This document shows, piece by piece, positions 8,690 through 18,131 of a stretch of DNA of 64,000 nucleotides. Numbering within the stretch: the stretch's first letter is position 1; every line of letters starts with the position of its first letter. Below the pieces are notes generated by a model. The model saw only the letters and a program-made list of their open reading frames with translations. It did no database searches and had not been told where the DNA came from. The position numbers and the translations under genes are program-made. The stretch is from positions 496,001 to 560,000 of the forward strand of contig OZ244625.1 of the NCBI GenBank assembly GCA_965218555.1. Reading direction: 5' to 3'. Source of the stretch: JAPPLB01 sp965218555. GTDB lineage: Bacteria; Acidobacteriota; Terriglobia; Bryobacterales; UBA6623.

Positions 8690-10108
8690 ATGCAGATGCT
8701 CATCGCAGGACAGTGGGTCGACGGCAACGGCACGATCCCGGTCATCAACCCTTTCGACAACGCAGAGATCGATGCGATCCCCAAGGCCACAGCCGGCGAC
8801 GTCGACCGCGCCATGGCTTTCGCCGTGGAAGGCGCCAAGAGGATGCGCCACATCTCCGGATACGACCGCTATCGCCTGCTGATGCGGGCCGCCGAGCTGA
8901 TGGATGAGCAACGCGACGACCTCGCCGAGACGATTACGCGGGAGGAAGGGAAGATCATCGGCGAGTCCAAGGGCGAGGTGGCCCGCGCCGTCGAGACAAT
9001 GATTGGTTCCGCCGAGGAAGCTAAGCGCCTCGGGTCGGAAGTCGTGCCCCTCGACGGCGCATCGGGCGGCGGCAACCGCTTCGGCTTCACCTTGCGCGTG
9101 CCCTGCGGTGTGGTGCTGGCCATCACCCCCTTCAACTTCCCTTTGAACCTGGTCGTTCACAAGGTCGGGCCGGCGCTGGCCGGCGGGAATAGTGTGATCA
9201 TCAAGCCCGCGACAGATACCCCTCTGACGGCGCTGAAGCTGGCGCGCATCCTGCTCGAAGCAGGAGTGCCCGAAGAGGGCGTCCAGTGCATCACCGGATC
9301 GGGCGGCGAGATCGGCGACATCCTGGCAAGCGATCCACGTGTCCGCAAAATCAGCTTCACCGGCTCGCGCGACATCGGCGAGCGCATCTGCCGCACGGCC
9401 GGCCTCAAGAAAGTCACGATGGAGCTCGGCAGCAACGCGCCGCTGATCGTGCTTCCCGACGCCGACCTCGAAAAGGCGTCCCATGCGATTACCGCAACGG
9501 GTTTCGCGAACGCGGGGCAGGTCTGCATCAGTGCGCAACGCGTTCTGACGCACAAGAGCATCTACGGCGATCTCATTGACGCCCTCAAGCCCAAAGTGGA
9601 AGCACTCTCAACCGGCAATCCGCTGGAGGGCGCAACGAAGGTGGGGCCGATGGTGCGCGCGTCCGATGCAGCGCGTGTAGCGGACTGGGTGGACGAAGCG
9701 GCGCAAGAAGGAGCACGACTGGTGACCGGGGGCGGCTACGACGGAGCGATCCACGCGCCCACGATCCTGGCCGACGTGCGGCCTGAAATGCGGATTTCCC
9801 GCGAAGAGGTCTTCGGGCCTGCGGTTGGCTTGACGCCGGTTGAAACCGTCGAGGAAGCGATCGGGCTGGCCAACGACACGAACTACGGCTTGTCGGCGGC
9901 GATCTTCACGGAGAACCTCGAAAACGCCATGAAGTTCGCCCGTGAGGTCGATTCGGGCAACATTCACATCAACTGGGGTTCGCAATGGCGCGCCGACCTG
10001 ATGCCCTACGGCGGCCTCAAGGAGAGCGGCTTCGGCAAAGAAGGGCCGAAATACGCCGTCGAAGAGATGACGGAGACCAAGATGGTCGTCATGCACCTCC
10101 AAGGGTGA
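8690..10108 (+). CDS. Aldehyde dehydrogenase family protein
   Basis: A 472-residue ALDH of standard length. It shows the NAD(P)-binding and catalytic regions in order: TPFNFPLNLVVHK, KPATDTPLTALKLA, ISFTGSRDIGERI, the general base in MELGSNAPLIVLPDADL (Glu about 245), and the nucleophile Cys279 in NAGQVCISAQRV. The C-terminal motif is EVFGPAVGL. The GSNAPLIVLPDADL variant and overall form recall lactaldehyde, succinate-semialdehyde or phosphonoacetaldehyde dehydrogenases, but the substrate cannot be fixed. Reaction: aldehyde + NAD(P)+ to acid + NAD(P)H in the cytosol. AGGA lies about 9 nt before the ATG. The gene is followed after about 90 nt by the cytochrome/DUF1549 gene, which has its own promoter. 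Confidence 0.92.
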   Translation: MQMLIAGQWVDGNGTIPVINPFDNAEIDAIPKATAGDVDRAMAFAVEGAKRMRHISGYDRYRLLMRAAELMDEQRDDLAETITREEGKIIGESKGEVARAVETMIGSAEEAKRLGSEVVPLDGASGGGNRFGFTLRVPCGVVLAITPFNFPLNLVVHKVGPALAGGNSVIIKPATDTPLTALKLARILLEAGVPEEGVQCITGSGGEIGDILASDPRVRKISFTGSRDIGERICRTAGLKKVTMELGSNAPLIVLPDADLEKASHAITATGFANAGQVCISAQRVLTHKSIYGDLIDALKPKVEALSTGNPLEGATKVGPMVRASDAARVADWVDEAAQEGARLVTGGGYDGAIHAPTILADVRPEMRISREEVFGPAVGLTPVETVEEAIGLANDTNYGLSAAIFTENLENAMKFAREVDSGNIHINWGSQWRADLMPYGGLKESGFGKEGPKYAVEEMTETKMVVMHLQG

Positions 10109-10182
10109 ACCACTCGCTGGGCCGGCTCGGCGCCATGGAATTGGTTCCTCCGCAAGCTATAGTTAACCGGGCTGAGGCTGAA

Positions 10183-10188
10183 TATAAT
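10183..10188 (+). promoter_or_regulatory. Consensus -10 hexamer TATAAT before the PSCyt1 gene
   Basis: A perfect TATAAT ends 11 nt before the ATG at 10200. The transcript leader would be only about 4 nt, and no Shine-Dalgarno sequence is present. Confidence 0.5.
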
Positions 10189-10199
10189 GGTGGTGCCTG

Positions 10200-13100
10200 A
10201 TGGTTTGCGCGCACTTATTCGTCGCCTTTTTCCGATCCGGCTATCGCGGTAGGGTCCCACAACTCACCTCGCTGTTGCTCGCCGCGCTGAGCGCCTCGGC
10301 TTTGAGCGCTCAAACCAACTCTCAGGGCATCGAGTTCTTCGAAAAGAAGATCCGACCGGTTCTGGCACAGCATTGCTACGCCTGCCATAGCGCCAAAACG
10401 CAGGCGATGGCGGAGTTGCGGCTCGATTCCAAGGCAGGGCTCGCGATGGGCGGCAGCCGGGGTCCGGCGATTGTTCCGGGTTCTCCGGAAACGAGCCTGT
10501 TGCTCAAAGCGATCTCCTATCGTGATCCCGATCTGAAGATGCCGCCCACCGGAAGACTCAGTGCGGAGCAGATTGAGGATTTCACGACGTGGGTTCGCAT
10601 GGGCGCCCCGGACCCTCGGGTTGACGAGGTTCTCCCGGCGACTGCGCCCGTGTCGATCGACATCGAGGAGGGCCGCAGATTCCGGTCGTTCCAACCGATT
10701 CGAAACCCCGCTCCGCCTTCGGTCCAACGAAGCGGCTGGCCGCTCAATGAGGTGGACAACTTTATCCTGGCTGCACTCGAATCCAAAGGCCTGTCTCCAG
10801 CTGAGGCGGCCGACAAACGCACACTCCTGCGGCGGGTTACGTTTGATCTGATCGGACTTCCGCCGACTCCGAAAGAGATCGAGGACTTTCTTGCCGACGA
10901 GTCACCGCAAGCTTTCGAGAAAGTCGTCGCGCGGTTGCTCTCATCGCCGCACTACGGAGAGCGCTGGGCGCGTCATTGGTTGGATCTTGTCCGCTACGCC
11001 GAAACGAACGGCCACGAGTTCGACAACAACAAGCTGGATGCCTGGCGCTATCGCGACTACGTTATCCGCGCCTTCAACGACGATCTGCCGTACGACGAGT
11101 TCATGCGCGAACAGATCGCCGGCGACCTGCTCGACCGGCCACGGCTCAACTCTGGCGGCTCTTCACTCGCTTCACCTGTCGGTACCGGCATTTATTGGTT
11201 TGGAGAAGTCCTCAACGGCGCCACCGACTCGGTTAAAGCCCGCGCGGATCAGGTTGACAACCAGATCGACGTCATCGGCAAGGCATTCCTGGGTCTCACC
11301 GTCGCCTGCGCCCGTTGCCACGATCACAAGTTCGACCCCATTCCCACCACCGATTACTATGCGCTGGCCGGAGTCATGCACAGCACCGACATCCGCGAAG
11401 CCGTCGTCGATTCGCCCCAGCGCGAGAGGGAAATCGCCGGCTTCGCCGCCAGGCTCGCAGGAACGAACGAAAAGATTCGCGAGCTGCTTGCCCCCGTGCC
11501 GGAGCGCCTTGCCGCGCGTCTGGCATCGGATCTGACGATGGCGGCCGATCTGGTTGTCGGTGAAGACGTGTATCTCTCTGCCGGCGTGGACTCGCTGCAC
11601 ATCGCCCGAGCGAACCAGCTCCGCCGAGCGCTGGAGGACCCTTCTCACCCCTTCCACCCGTTTATCCGCATCGCACAAAGCATCGCAAGAGGCGGGTCCG
11701 CCGGCTTCGATCGCGCCGTCGAAAAGGTCAAGGCCGAGATCAGAGCGAAGTCCGTCGAGGCAACCTCGCGCCGCCACGACATCGAGTTCGAAGATTTCGA
11801 GAAGCCCGGCTTCCCATCTTGGATCATATCCGGGCAGGCCTTTGCCGGCGGCGCACGCTATCAGCCGGCCCCCGATCTGACGCTCACTGCATACCGCGGA
11901 GAAGGAGTCGCCGACTCCTATCGAAACGTTTCCGCCTCTTTCGTAGGAAGCCTGACCTCTCGAAAATTCCGCATGCCCAGGCGCTGGGTTCACGTGCGGC
12001 TGTCGGGGCGCGGAGGCAATCTCGTACGAACGCGCCTGTCGGACGTTCGGCTGACGCTGGTCGCCGACAGTTACAAAAGCAAGGCTTTCGTGCCCACCGG
12101 CACGGACAGCTTCGAATGGCAGTCCGCACGAATGACGACGCAGTTCGACCGCCTCTGCTACTTCGAGCTCGTCGACCGCAGCCGAGAGGGCTACATCATC
12201 GTTGACCGCATCGTTCTTTCTGATTCGAATGAGCCTCCCGGTGATGGTCCCGTCGATGCGAGAGTCTCCTCCTTGTTGGAGCGAAAGGACATTCGATCGT
12301 TAGGCGACTTGGCGGGCGCGTATCAGAAGCTGTTTGATACCGCGGTGCGCCAACAGCCAATTGGTCGCGGCGCCGATCCACTCTTTGCCGCCGTGCAACC
12401 TTTCCCGAGCCCGGAAGAGGCGGCCACGATCCTCCCCGAAACCGAGCGAGTGAAACTTCGGAAACTCCGGCGCGACCGGGCCGACCTGGGGAAGTCGATA
12501 CCGGAGTCGACGTTCGCGATGAGCAGTCGCGACGAGGCTCCACACGACGTCAGAATTCACCTTCGGGGCAATCACAAGAACCTTGGGCAAGAAGTGCCTC
12601 GAGGGTTTTTGCGTGTCATGCCGTCACCGCCGGCCGGCAAAACGAGCAACGGCAGCGGCCGGCTGCAAGTCTCACAACAAATCGCGCGGTCCGACAACCC
12701 TCTTCCCGCGCGCGTGATGGTCAACCGCATTTGGAAACACCATTTCGGAGAAGGCATCGTCCGCTCGACCGACAACTTCGGTAAAACCGGAGAGCCGCCC
12801 ACGCATCCCGAACTACTCGACTATCTAGCGAAGAGGTTTGTCGATAGCGGCTGGTCCGTGAAAGCGATGCATCGCCTCATGGTTTTGAGCCGGACCTACC
12901 GGATGTCGGCTCAATCAACCCCGCAAGCGCAAGCGGTTGATCCGGAAAACCGGCTTCTTCATCACATGCCCGTGCGGCGGCTCGAAGCGGAGATCATCCG
13001 CGATTCGCTGCTCGCCGTTTCAGGTTTGCTCGACCCGACCCTTTACGGCCCCTCTGTCACACCGCACATCAGCGAGTATCAAGATGGACGCGGCAAGCCG

Positions 13101-13526
13101 CCAAGGCCCGGCCCGCTCGACGGCAAGAGCCGGCGCAGCCTCTACATCGGCGTGCGCCGCAACTTCCTGACGCCGCTGTTCCTGGCTTTTGATTACCCGC
13201 TCCCGACGTCCACGATCGGCCGCCGGAATACATCGACCGTCCCCTCGCAGGCTCTGATGATGATGAACAACGAGTTTGTAGCCCTGGAAGCCCAACGCTG
13301 GGCCGAGCGGCTGTTGCGTGATACGCCGGACCGGAGCGGCCGCATTCATAGCATGTATCTCAGAGCCTTCGCCCGGCCGCCGAAGGAGGATGAGATGCGC
13401 GAGATCACCGCGTTTTTCAGCCAACAGGCGAGCCGCTATGATGAGGCCGGAATCGACGACCCGCGCGTTTGGGCCGACTTGGCTCACGTGTTGATCAACA
13501 GCACGGAGTTCATTTTCATTCGATGA
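10200..13526 (+). CDS. Planctomycete-type cytochrome c protein, DUF1549/DUF1553 (PSCyt1-PSCyt2-PSD1)
   Basis: A 1108-residue exported protein. After an N-terminal hydrophobic export segment comes a PSCyt1 cytochrome-like domain with one CYACH haem site (Cys59 to His63) and a MPPTGRLSAEQI region. The DUF1549 domain follows (TLLRRVTFDLIGLPPTPKE, then HYGERWARHWLDLVRYAE and ARCHDHKFDPI). A segment of roughly 200 residues (about 520-720) is predicted to be beta-rich and looks like a carbohydrate-binding or jelly-roll insert. The DUF1553 domain closes the protein (ARVMVNRIWKHHFGEGIV, RNTSTVPSQALMMMNN). The stop overlaps the start of the DUF1501 gene (ATGA), so the two are translationally coupled. 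The family is abundant in Planctomycetes and Solibacter-type genomes; the reaction is unknown. Confidence 0.9.
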   Translation: MVCAHLFVAFFRSGYRGRVPQLTSLLLAALSASALSAQTNSQGIEFFEKKIRPVLAQHCYACHSAKTQAMAELRLDSKAGLAMGGSRGPAIVPGSPETSLLLKAISYRDPDLKMPPTGRLSAEQIEDFTTWVRMGAPDPRVDEVLPATAPVSIDIEEGRRFRSFQPIRNPAPPSVQRSGWPLNEVDNFILAALESKGLSPAEAADKRTLLRRVTFDLIGLPPTPKEIEDFLADESPQAFEKVVARLLSSPHYGERWARHWLDLVRYAETNGHEFDNNKLDAWRYRDYVIRAFNDDLPYDEFMREQIAGDLLDRPRLNSGGSSLASPVGTGIYWFGEVLNGATDSVKARADQVDNQIDVIGKAFLGLTVACARCHDHKFDPIPTTDYYALAGVMHSTDIREAVVDSPQREREIAGFAARLAGTNEKIRELLAPVPERLAARLASDLTMAADLVVGEDVYLSAGVDSLHIARANQLRRALEDPSHPFHPFIRIAQSIARGGSAGFDRAVEKVKAEIRAKSVEATSRRHDIEFEDFEKPGFPSWIISGQAFAGGARYQPAPDLTLTAYRGEGVADSYRNVSASFVGSLTSRKFRMPRRWVHVRLSGRGGNLVRTRLSDVRLTLVADSYKSKAFVPTGTDSFEWQSARMTTQFDRLCYFELVDRSREGYIIVDRIVLSDSNEPPGDGPVDARVSSLLERKDIRSLGDLAGAYQKLFDTAVRQQPIGRGADPLFAAVQPFPSPEEAATILPETERVKLRKLRRDRADLGKSIPESTFAMSSRDEAPHDVRIHLRGNHKNLGQEVPRGFLRVMPSPPAGKTSNGSGRLQVSQQIARSDNPLPARVMVNRIWKHHFGEGIVRSTDNFGKTGEPPTHPELLDYLAKRFVDSGWSVKAMHRLMVLSRTYRMSAQSTPQAQAVDPENRLLHHMPVRRLEAEIIRDSLLAVSGLLDPTLYGPSVTPHISEYQDGRGKPPRPGPLDGKSRRSLYIGVRRNFLTPLFLAFDYPLPTSTIGRRNTSTVPSQALMMMNNEFVALEAQRWAERLLRDTPDRSGRIHSMYLRAFARPPKEDEMREITAFFSQQASRYDEAGIDDPRVWADLAHVLINSTEFIFIR

Positions 13527-14980
13527 CCGAGCGCACACGACACCGGCACCGCCTGTCTTCTCCGGGGACGTTCTCGCGGCGGGAAATGCTCTGCCGCGCA
13601 GCCAACGGTTTTGGCGGCCTGGCGCTGGCCGCGCTGATGGCTGAAGCGTCGGCGGCCAGCGAGACGGGACGCAGCGTGAACCCGATGCTTCCGCGGCCCT
13701 CGCACTATCCCGCCAAGGCCAAGGCGGTGATCTTTCTCTTCATGGACGGCGGCCCGTCGCAAATGGATACCTTTGATCCGAAACCGCGGCTCGACAAGGA
13801 GGCCGGCTGGCAGATTCCGCTTGAGACACCGACCACGGTCTTCAACATCAGCGACCGGATCTTCCCATCTCCTTTTACGTTCCGCCGGCACGGCGAGTCC
13901 GGCGCCTGGGTCAGTGAACTGTTTCCCCATGTCGCCGAGTGCGTTGACGACTTGGCGATCATTCGTTCGATGGTCGCGGATCACTCCGAGCACACTGCCG
14001 CCAATTACTTCATGCACACCGGCTCGGGGTTCCAAGGCCGCCCGAGCATGGGCGCCTGGATAACCTACGGGCTCGGCAGTCATTGCCGGAACCTGCCTGG
14101 ATTCGTGGTGCTCGACAGCGGCCTGATCCCCCCGGGCGGACTGGATGTCTTCGGCAGCGGTTTTCTGCCGGCCGCCTACCAGGGTATGCTCTTCCGGCGC
14201 GGCGAGCGGCCGATCGCCGACCTGGAGCCCCGTGAGCCGACTCCGGAACACCAGCAGGGAAAGTTCGCTTTGCTTCGCAAACTGAATCAGGGCGTGCTGG
14301 AGCGCTTCGGCGCCGTCAGCGAAGTCGAGGCCACGATTTCGAACTACGAACTTGCTTTTCGCATGCAGGCCGAGGTCCCCAACCTGCTCGACTTGAGCGG
14401 CGAGTCGGCTGCGGTCAAACAACTCTACGGCTTGGACGAGCCGGATACGGAGGAGTTCGGCCGGCAGTGTCTGTTGGCGCGGCGTATGATCGAACGGGGC
14501 GTGCGGTTCATCGAGTTGCTCACACCCAAACGACGGACCGATCGCTGGGACCAGCATGCCCGCCTCGAAGAAGGGCACCGCGTTAATGCCAAAGCGACGG
14601 ACAAGCCCATCGCCGCTCTGTTGAAAGACCTCAAGGCGCGGGGCCTGCTCAAGGACACGCTCGTCGTTTGGGGCGGAGAATTCGGGCGCACCCCGACGGC
14701 GCAGTTCCATTCCGATCCGAATGCCACAGGCCGCGACCACAACCCCTTCGGCTTTACGATGTGGATGGCCGGCGGCGGCGTCCAAGCCGGTACGACCTAC
14801 GGCGCGACTGACGAGTACGGCTACTTCGCCGTAGAGAACAAAGTTCACGTACACGACTTGCACGCGACGATCTTGCACTTGCTCGGCATCGACCACACAA
14901 AGCTCACCTTCCACTTCAGCGGACGGGACATGCGCCTGACCGATGTCCACGGGGAAGTGATTCACGACATCCTGGCGTAG
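13523..14980 (+). CDS. DUF1501 family secreted protein (sulfatase-like fold)
   Basis: A 485-residue protein starting at the ATG that overlaps the upstream stop by four bases. The N-terminus carries a Tat-type signal (SRREMLCRAANGFGGLALAAL), implying export in folded form. DUF1501 features follow: AVIFLFMDGGPSQMDTFDPKP near residue 75, SELFPHVAECVDDLAIIRSM, and VVWGGEFGRTPTAQ plus GRDHNPFGFTMWMAGGGV near the C-terminus. The Asp and His residues in these motifs resemble the metal ligands of the alkaline phosphatase/sulfatase superfamily. The pairing with a DUF1549/DUF1553 cytochrome is a known conserved arrangement. It suggests a joint periplasmic task, often guessed to be polysaccharide or sulfated-substrate turnover, but this is unproven. 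Confidence 0.9.
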   Translation: MTERTRHRHRLSSPGTFSRREMLCRAANGFGGLALAALMAEASAASETGRSVNPMLPRPSHYPAKAKAVIFLFMDGGPSQMDTFDPKPRLDKEAGWQIPLETPTTVFNISDRIFPSPFTFRRHGESGAWVSELFPHVAECVDDLAIIRSMVADHSEHTAANYFMHTGSGFQGRPSMGAWITYGLGSHCRNLPGFVVLDSGLIPPGGLDVFGSGFLPAAYQGMLFRRGERPIADLEPREPTPEHQQGKFALLRKLNQGVLERFGAVSEVEATISNYELAFRMQAEVPNLLDLSGESAAVKQLYGLDEPDTEEFGRQCLLARRMIERGVRFIELLTPKRRTDRWDQHARLEEGHRVNAKATDKPIAALLKDLKARGLLKDTLVVWGGEFGRTPTAQFHSDPNATGRDHNPFGFTMWMAGGGVQAGTTYGATDEYGYFAVENKVHVHDLHATILHLLGIDHTKLTFHFSGRDMRLTDVHGEVIHDILA

Positions 14981-15129
14981 CCGGCTCCGAGCACGAAGAC
15001 CTGCTCACGTGAAGAGCCGCTTCCCTTGCGCCTGCAACTCGGCCAACCCCACGCCCTTTCTCGTCGCGCCCGGGCAACCCCGATCCAGCTCGAATCGAGA
15101 GCAGCCGCCGAGTGTTTTTCGGGAGAAGA

Positions 15130-15822
15130 CTACGACCGACCGAAAACAGGAAGCAGTGCGCCGCTCACGTCCGAAGCTCCCTCGGAGCACAACCAGAGGA
15201 GCTGCCGAGCGATCGACTCGGGCGCCACCCACTTTGAGAAGTCCGCCTTGGGCATGGCCTTGCGGTTCGCGGGTGTGTCGATGATGCTCGGCATCACCGC
15301 GTTGGCCGTGATGCCGTGTGCTTTCCCCTCGACAGCGATCGTCCGGATCAGCATGTGCAACCCCGCCTTCGACACGTTGTAGGCGCTCAATCCGGCGATC
15401 GGAGTCACGCCGGCTCGCGCGCCGACGGCGACGATCCGGCCGTATCCAGCGTCGATCATGGGACGCAGCACGGCCCGTGTCACCAGAAAGGCTGCTTTCA
15501 GGTTGAGGTTCATCATGTGGTCCCAAGTCGCCTCGTCCGTTTCGTGAACCGGTTCTCCCCCCGCGAAACCGCCGGTGACGTGCACGAGCGCGTCAATCTT
15601 GCCGGTCGGCTCCAACCCGGCGGCCAGCATATCGCTGACTCCCTTGGTGGTGGTGAGATCAGCGACGACTTGCGTGCAGGGAGGCTTCGCTGAAGTCTCC
15701 GGGAAGTCCAGAGCAGCGGCTACGACCCTCGCCCCGGCCGACAGAAAGACTTCGGTAATCGGGCGGCCCAAGCCGCCGCTGGCTCCGGTGATGAGCACGG
15801 TCCGATGAGCGAGGTCTGTCAC
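15130..15822 (-). CDS. Short-chain dehydrogenase/reductase (SDR)
   Basis: A 230-residue classical SDR. The cofactor motif TGASGGLG is at the N-terminus, HVTGGFAG stands in for the NNAG region, and the active-site pair is in YNVSKAG. The C-terminal part contains the usual PSIIDTPANRKAMP loop. It reduces or oxidises a carbonyl/alcohol using NAD(P)H; the substrate is not evident. The start is a GTG at 15820-15822 with a purine-rich AAGGGGG about 10 nt upstream. It converges on the DUF1501 gene with about 150 nt between them. Confidence 0.85.
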   Translation of the reverse strand: MTDLAHRTVLITGASGGLGRPITEVFLSAGARVVAAALDFPETSAKPPCTQVVADLTTTKGVSDMLAAGLEPTGKIDALVHVTGGFAGGEPVHETDEATWDHMMNLNLKAAFLVTRAVLRPMIDAGYGRIVAVGARAGVTPIAGLSAYNVSKAGLHMLIRTIAVEGKAHGITANAVMPSIIDTPANRKAMPKADFSKWVAPESIARQLLWLCSEGASDVSGALLPVFGRS

Positions 15823-15945
15823 TATGCGGGAGCCCCCTTACGACAAAAGAGAGAACAATGCGCCACTAACGCTCGGCAAAAATGGTGTTGGCTGCGCAGG
15901 ACCATGAACGTGTTGAACTGCCTGCCGAAATCGAAGCAGATCATG

Positions 15946-16593
15946 TCAGCGAACTTTATAGAGGCAGCACAGCATTAGCCAGTCGTTACCGTTGAGGACG
16001 AGTGGTTCGGACTTCTTCAAATTGATATTGATACCGGCAACATCCTGCCGAACGTCCGATTCCAGTTGGGAGAGAAGCCATCGTTGAATAGAGTCGAATT
16101 TTAACTTGGGCGCGTGGACGATCCAGAGTACGAAGTGTTGGAGGTTAGGTTCTTGTGTCGCTCGGTCTCGCTGCTTCCGAAAGTCTGTTCGGATGTTCTC
16201 GTAGATCTTTAATTTAGTAAAGTTCTCTCTCAGTAAATGTGGCCCTTTCAGCTCCACAGTGGCGCGGTCGCAAATCAACAGATCCAAGCGTGGTACTCCG
16301 CCAAAATTAGCTTCTATTTGGAGATCCCGTTCAGGACACCGGCCAGCAAGTTCTCGGACCAGAAGACAGCGAATCCATTCCTCGTTGTATCCCCCACGCA
16401 CGGTCCAAGGCCAAAGCGGTGACTGTCGCACCGACCGTGGTTTGAGCCGACGCTCCTCGGATTCCAAGGAATCCATGATCGCCGCCAGGATTGTCTTTCC
16501 GTAATCAAGAACTGCTGTCTCCACTTCGTGAGCCTCCCGCACTTCAGACAACTGTTTGCTCGATTCTTTTTTATGATTCGCGGCGGAGGGCAC
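15946..16593 (-). CDS. Orphan protein with a PD-(D/E)XK-nuclease-like motif
   Basis: A 215-residue protein of no family I can name. Its middle contains LQIEANFGGVPRLDLLICDRATVELKG, where E, then D, then E-x-K are spaced as in PD-(D/E)XK nucleases and Mrr/restriction-like folds. It continues into a charged helical region (KIYENIRTDFRKQRDR) that also fits that fold. By eye, base composition is less GC-rich than the neighbours. Translation starts at a weak GTG only 6 nt after the comM stop, with no clear ribosome binding site, so the start is uncertain; an internal start is possible. No methyltransferase lies beside it. A nuclease role, perhaps in DNA uptake or defence, is inference only. Confidence 0.6.
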   Translation of the reverse strand: MPSAANHKKESSKQLSEVREAHEVETAVLDYGKTILAAIMDSLESEERRLKPRSVRQSPLWPWTVRGGYNEEWIRCLLVRELAGRCPERDLQIEANFGGVPRLDLLICDRATVELKGPHLLRENFTKLKIYENIRTDFRKQRDRATQEPNLQHFVLWIVHAPKLKFDSIQRWLLSQLESDVRQDVAGININLKKSEPLVLNGNDWLMLCCLYKVR

Positions 16594-16599
16594 TTGCTG

Positions 16600-18129
16600 T
16601 CAGGCCCAGTACGTCCGGTCCAGACTTCGGTACTGTACGGCCTCCGCGAGGTGGCCCACCATCACCTGATCCGACCCGCCGAGGTCGGCGATGGTTCGGG
16701 CCACTTTGAGAATGCGGTCGTGGGCGCGCGCCGAAAGCCCCATTCGCTGCACCGCGATCTCGAGCGTTCGTTCGCCGGCCTCATCCAGTTTGCAGAATTC
16801 ACGGATTTGCTTCGACGGCATGCGGGCGTTCGGATAGCCGCGGCGCATCTGCACTTGCCGCGCCGTTTCGGTGCGCCGACGAATGGCTTCGGACGGTTCA
16901 GCAAGCTGGTCGGAGCGCAGTTCGCGGTACTTCACGGGCGGCACTTCGACATGGATGTCGATGCGGTCGAGCAGTGGTCCGCTGATCTTGCCGACATAGC
17001 GCTGAATCTGCGCCGGCGTGCAGCGGCAGTCGCGGGTCGGGTCGCCGAAGTATCCGCAAGGACACGGGTTCATCGCCGCCACCAACATGAACGACGACGG
17101 GAACGTCAGGCTGAGATCGGAGCGCACGATCGTGATCTCGCAGTCTTCCAGCGGCTGGCGAAGAAGTTCAAGAACGTTGCGAGGAAATTCCGGGAACTCA
17201 TCGAGGAACAGCACTCCGTTGTGAGCCAGGCTCACTTCACCCGGCTTCGCCATCCCCATGCCGCCGCCGACGAGTCCGGCGTTCGAAATGCTGTGATGGG
17301 GCGCCCGAAAGGGGCGCTCCCGGATGAGGCCGACATTCGATACAAGCACCCCCGAGACGCTGTGAACCTTGGTCGTCTCCAGCGCTTCTTCGAAGGTGAG
17401 CCCCGGGAGGATGCCCGGGAAGCGCTTGGCGAGCATCGTCTTGCCGGAGCCCGGCGATCCGACCATCAGGACGTTGTGTTCGCCGGCGGCGGCGATCTCG
17501 AGCGCCCGTTTGGCGGTCTCCTGTCCTTTGACGTCGCGGAAATCGTAGCTCCGGGCGCTCCACGTGGGGTCACCGTTGAGCACCGCGCTGCCGTTGACGG
17601 GTTTGCGCGACTCGGGTTTCTCGATCAGGCGGACGACATCGGCCAGGTAGTCAACACCGTAGACGTTCACCCCTTCCACCACGGCTGCTTCCATCGCGTT
17701 GGCCTTGGGGACGACGACATTCGGGACGCCTTCCTTCTTCGCGCAGACGGCCGTGGGCAGCGCCCCTCGCACCGGCCGTACGCCGCCACCCAACGACAAC
17801 TCGCCGACGACAAGAAAGTCCTCCAGCGAGGTGGACGGGATCGCCCCCATCGCTCCCAAGATGCCCAGCGCTATCGGCAAATCGAAACCGGCGCCTTCCT
17901 TGCGAATGTTGGCTGGGGCCAGATTCACCGTCACGGCCTTCGCCGGGTAGCCGAACCCCGCGTTGATCAACGACGACTTGATGCGCTCGCGGCTCTCCCG
18001 GACCGCGGTATCCGGCAGACCGACCGTGATAAAGCTCTTCGGGTCGCCGAGGTACATGTCGACTTCCACATCGATGGGCAGCGCATCGACGCCATAGATC
18101 GCCGCCGTCCGTGTCTTGAACAAAGGCAT
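16600..18129 (-). CDS. comM: YifB/ComM family Mg-chelatase-like AAA+ ATPase
   Basis: A 509-residue protein of normal family length. The N-terminal LonC-like domain (VDVEVDMYLGDPKSFITVGLPD-type region, residues about 18-120) is followed by the AAA+ core with Walker A GSPGSGKTMLAK and Walker B LFLDEFPEF. The arginine/sensor region lies near LLDRIDIHVEVPP, and the C-terminal Mg-chelatase helical domain ends the protein. ComM is a hexameric helicase that promotes branch migration during natural transformation in other bacteria; transfer of that role here is inference. A 47-residue membrane-protein gene ends 2 nt before its ATG, and an orphan nuclease-like gene begins 6 nt after its stop, so the three may be one transcript. 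Confidence 0.92.
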   Translation of the reverse strand: MPLFKTRTAAIYGVDALPIDVEVDMYLGDPKSFITVGLPDTAVRESRERIKSSLINAGFGYPAKAVTVNLAPANIRKEGAGFDLPIALGILGAMGAIPSTSLEDFLVVGELSLGGGVRPVRGALPTAVCAKKEGVPNVVVPKANAMEAAVVEGVNVYGVDYLADVVRLIEKPESRKPVNGSAVLNGDPTWSARSYDFRDVKGQETAKRALEIAAAGEHNVLMVGSPGSGKTMLAKRFPGILPGLTFEEALETTKVHSVSGVLVSNVGLIRERPFRAPHHSISNAGLVGGGMGMAKPGEVSLAHNGVLFLDEFPEFPRNVLELLRQPLEDCEITIVRSDLSLTFPSSFMLVAAMNPCPCGYFGDPTRDCRCTPAQIQRYVGKISGPLLDRIDIHVEVPPVKYRELRSDQLAEPSEAIRRRTETARQVQMRRGYPNARMPSKQIREFCKLDEAGERTLEIAVQRMGLSARAHDRILKVARTIADLGGSDQVMVGHLAEAVQYRSLDRTYWA

Positions 18130-18131
18130 CG

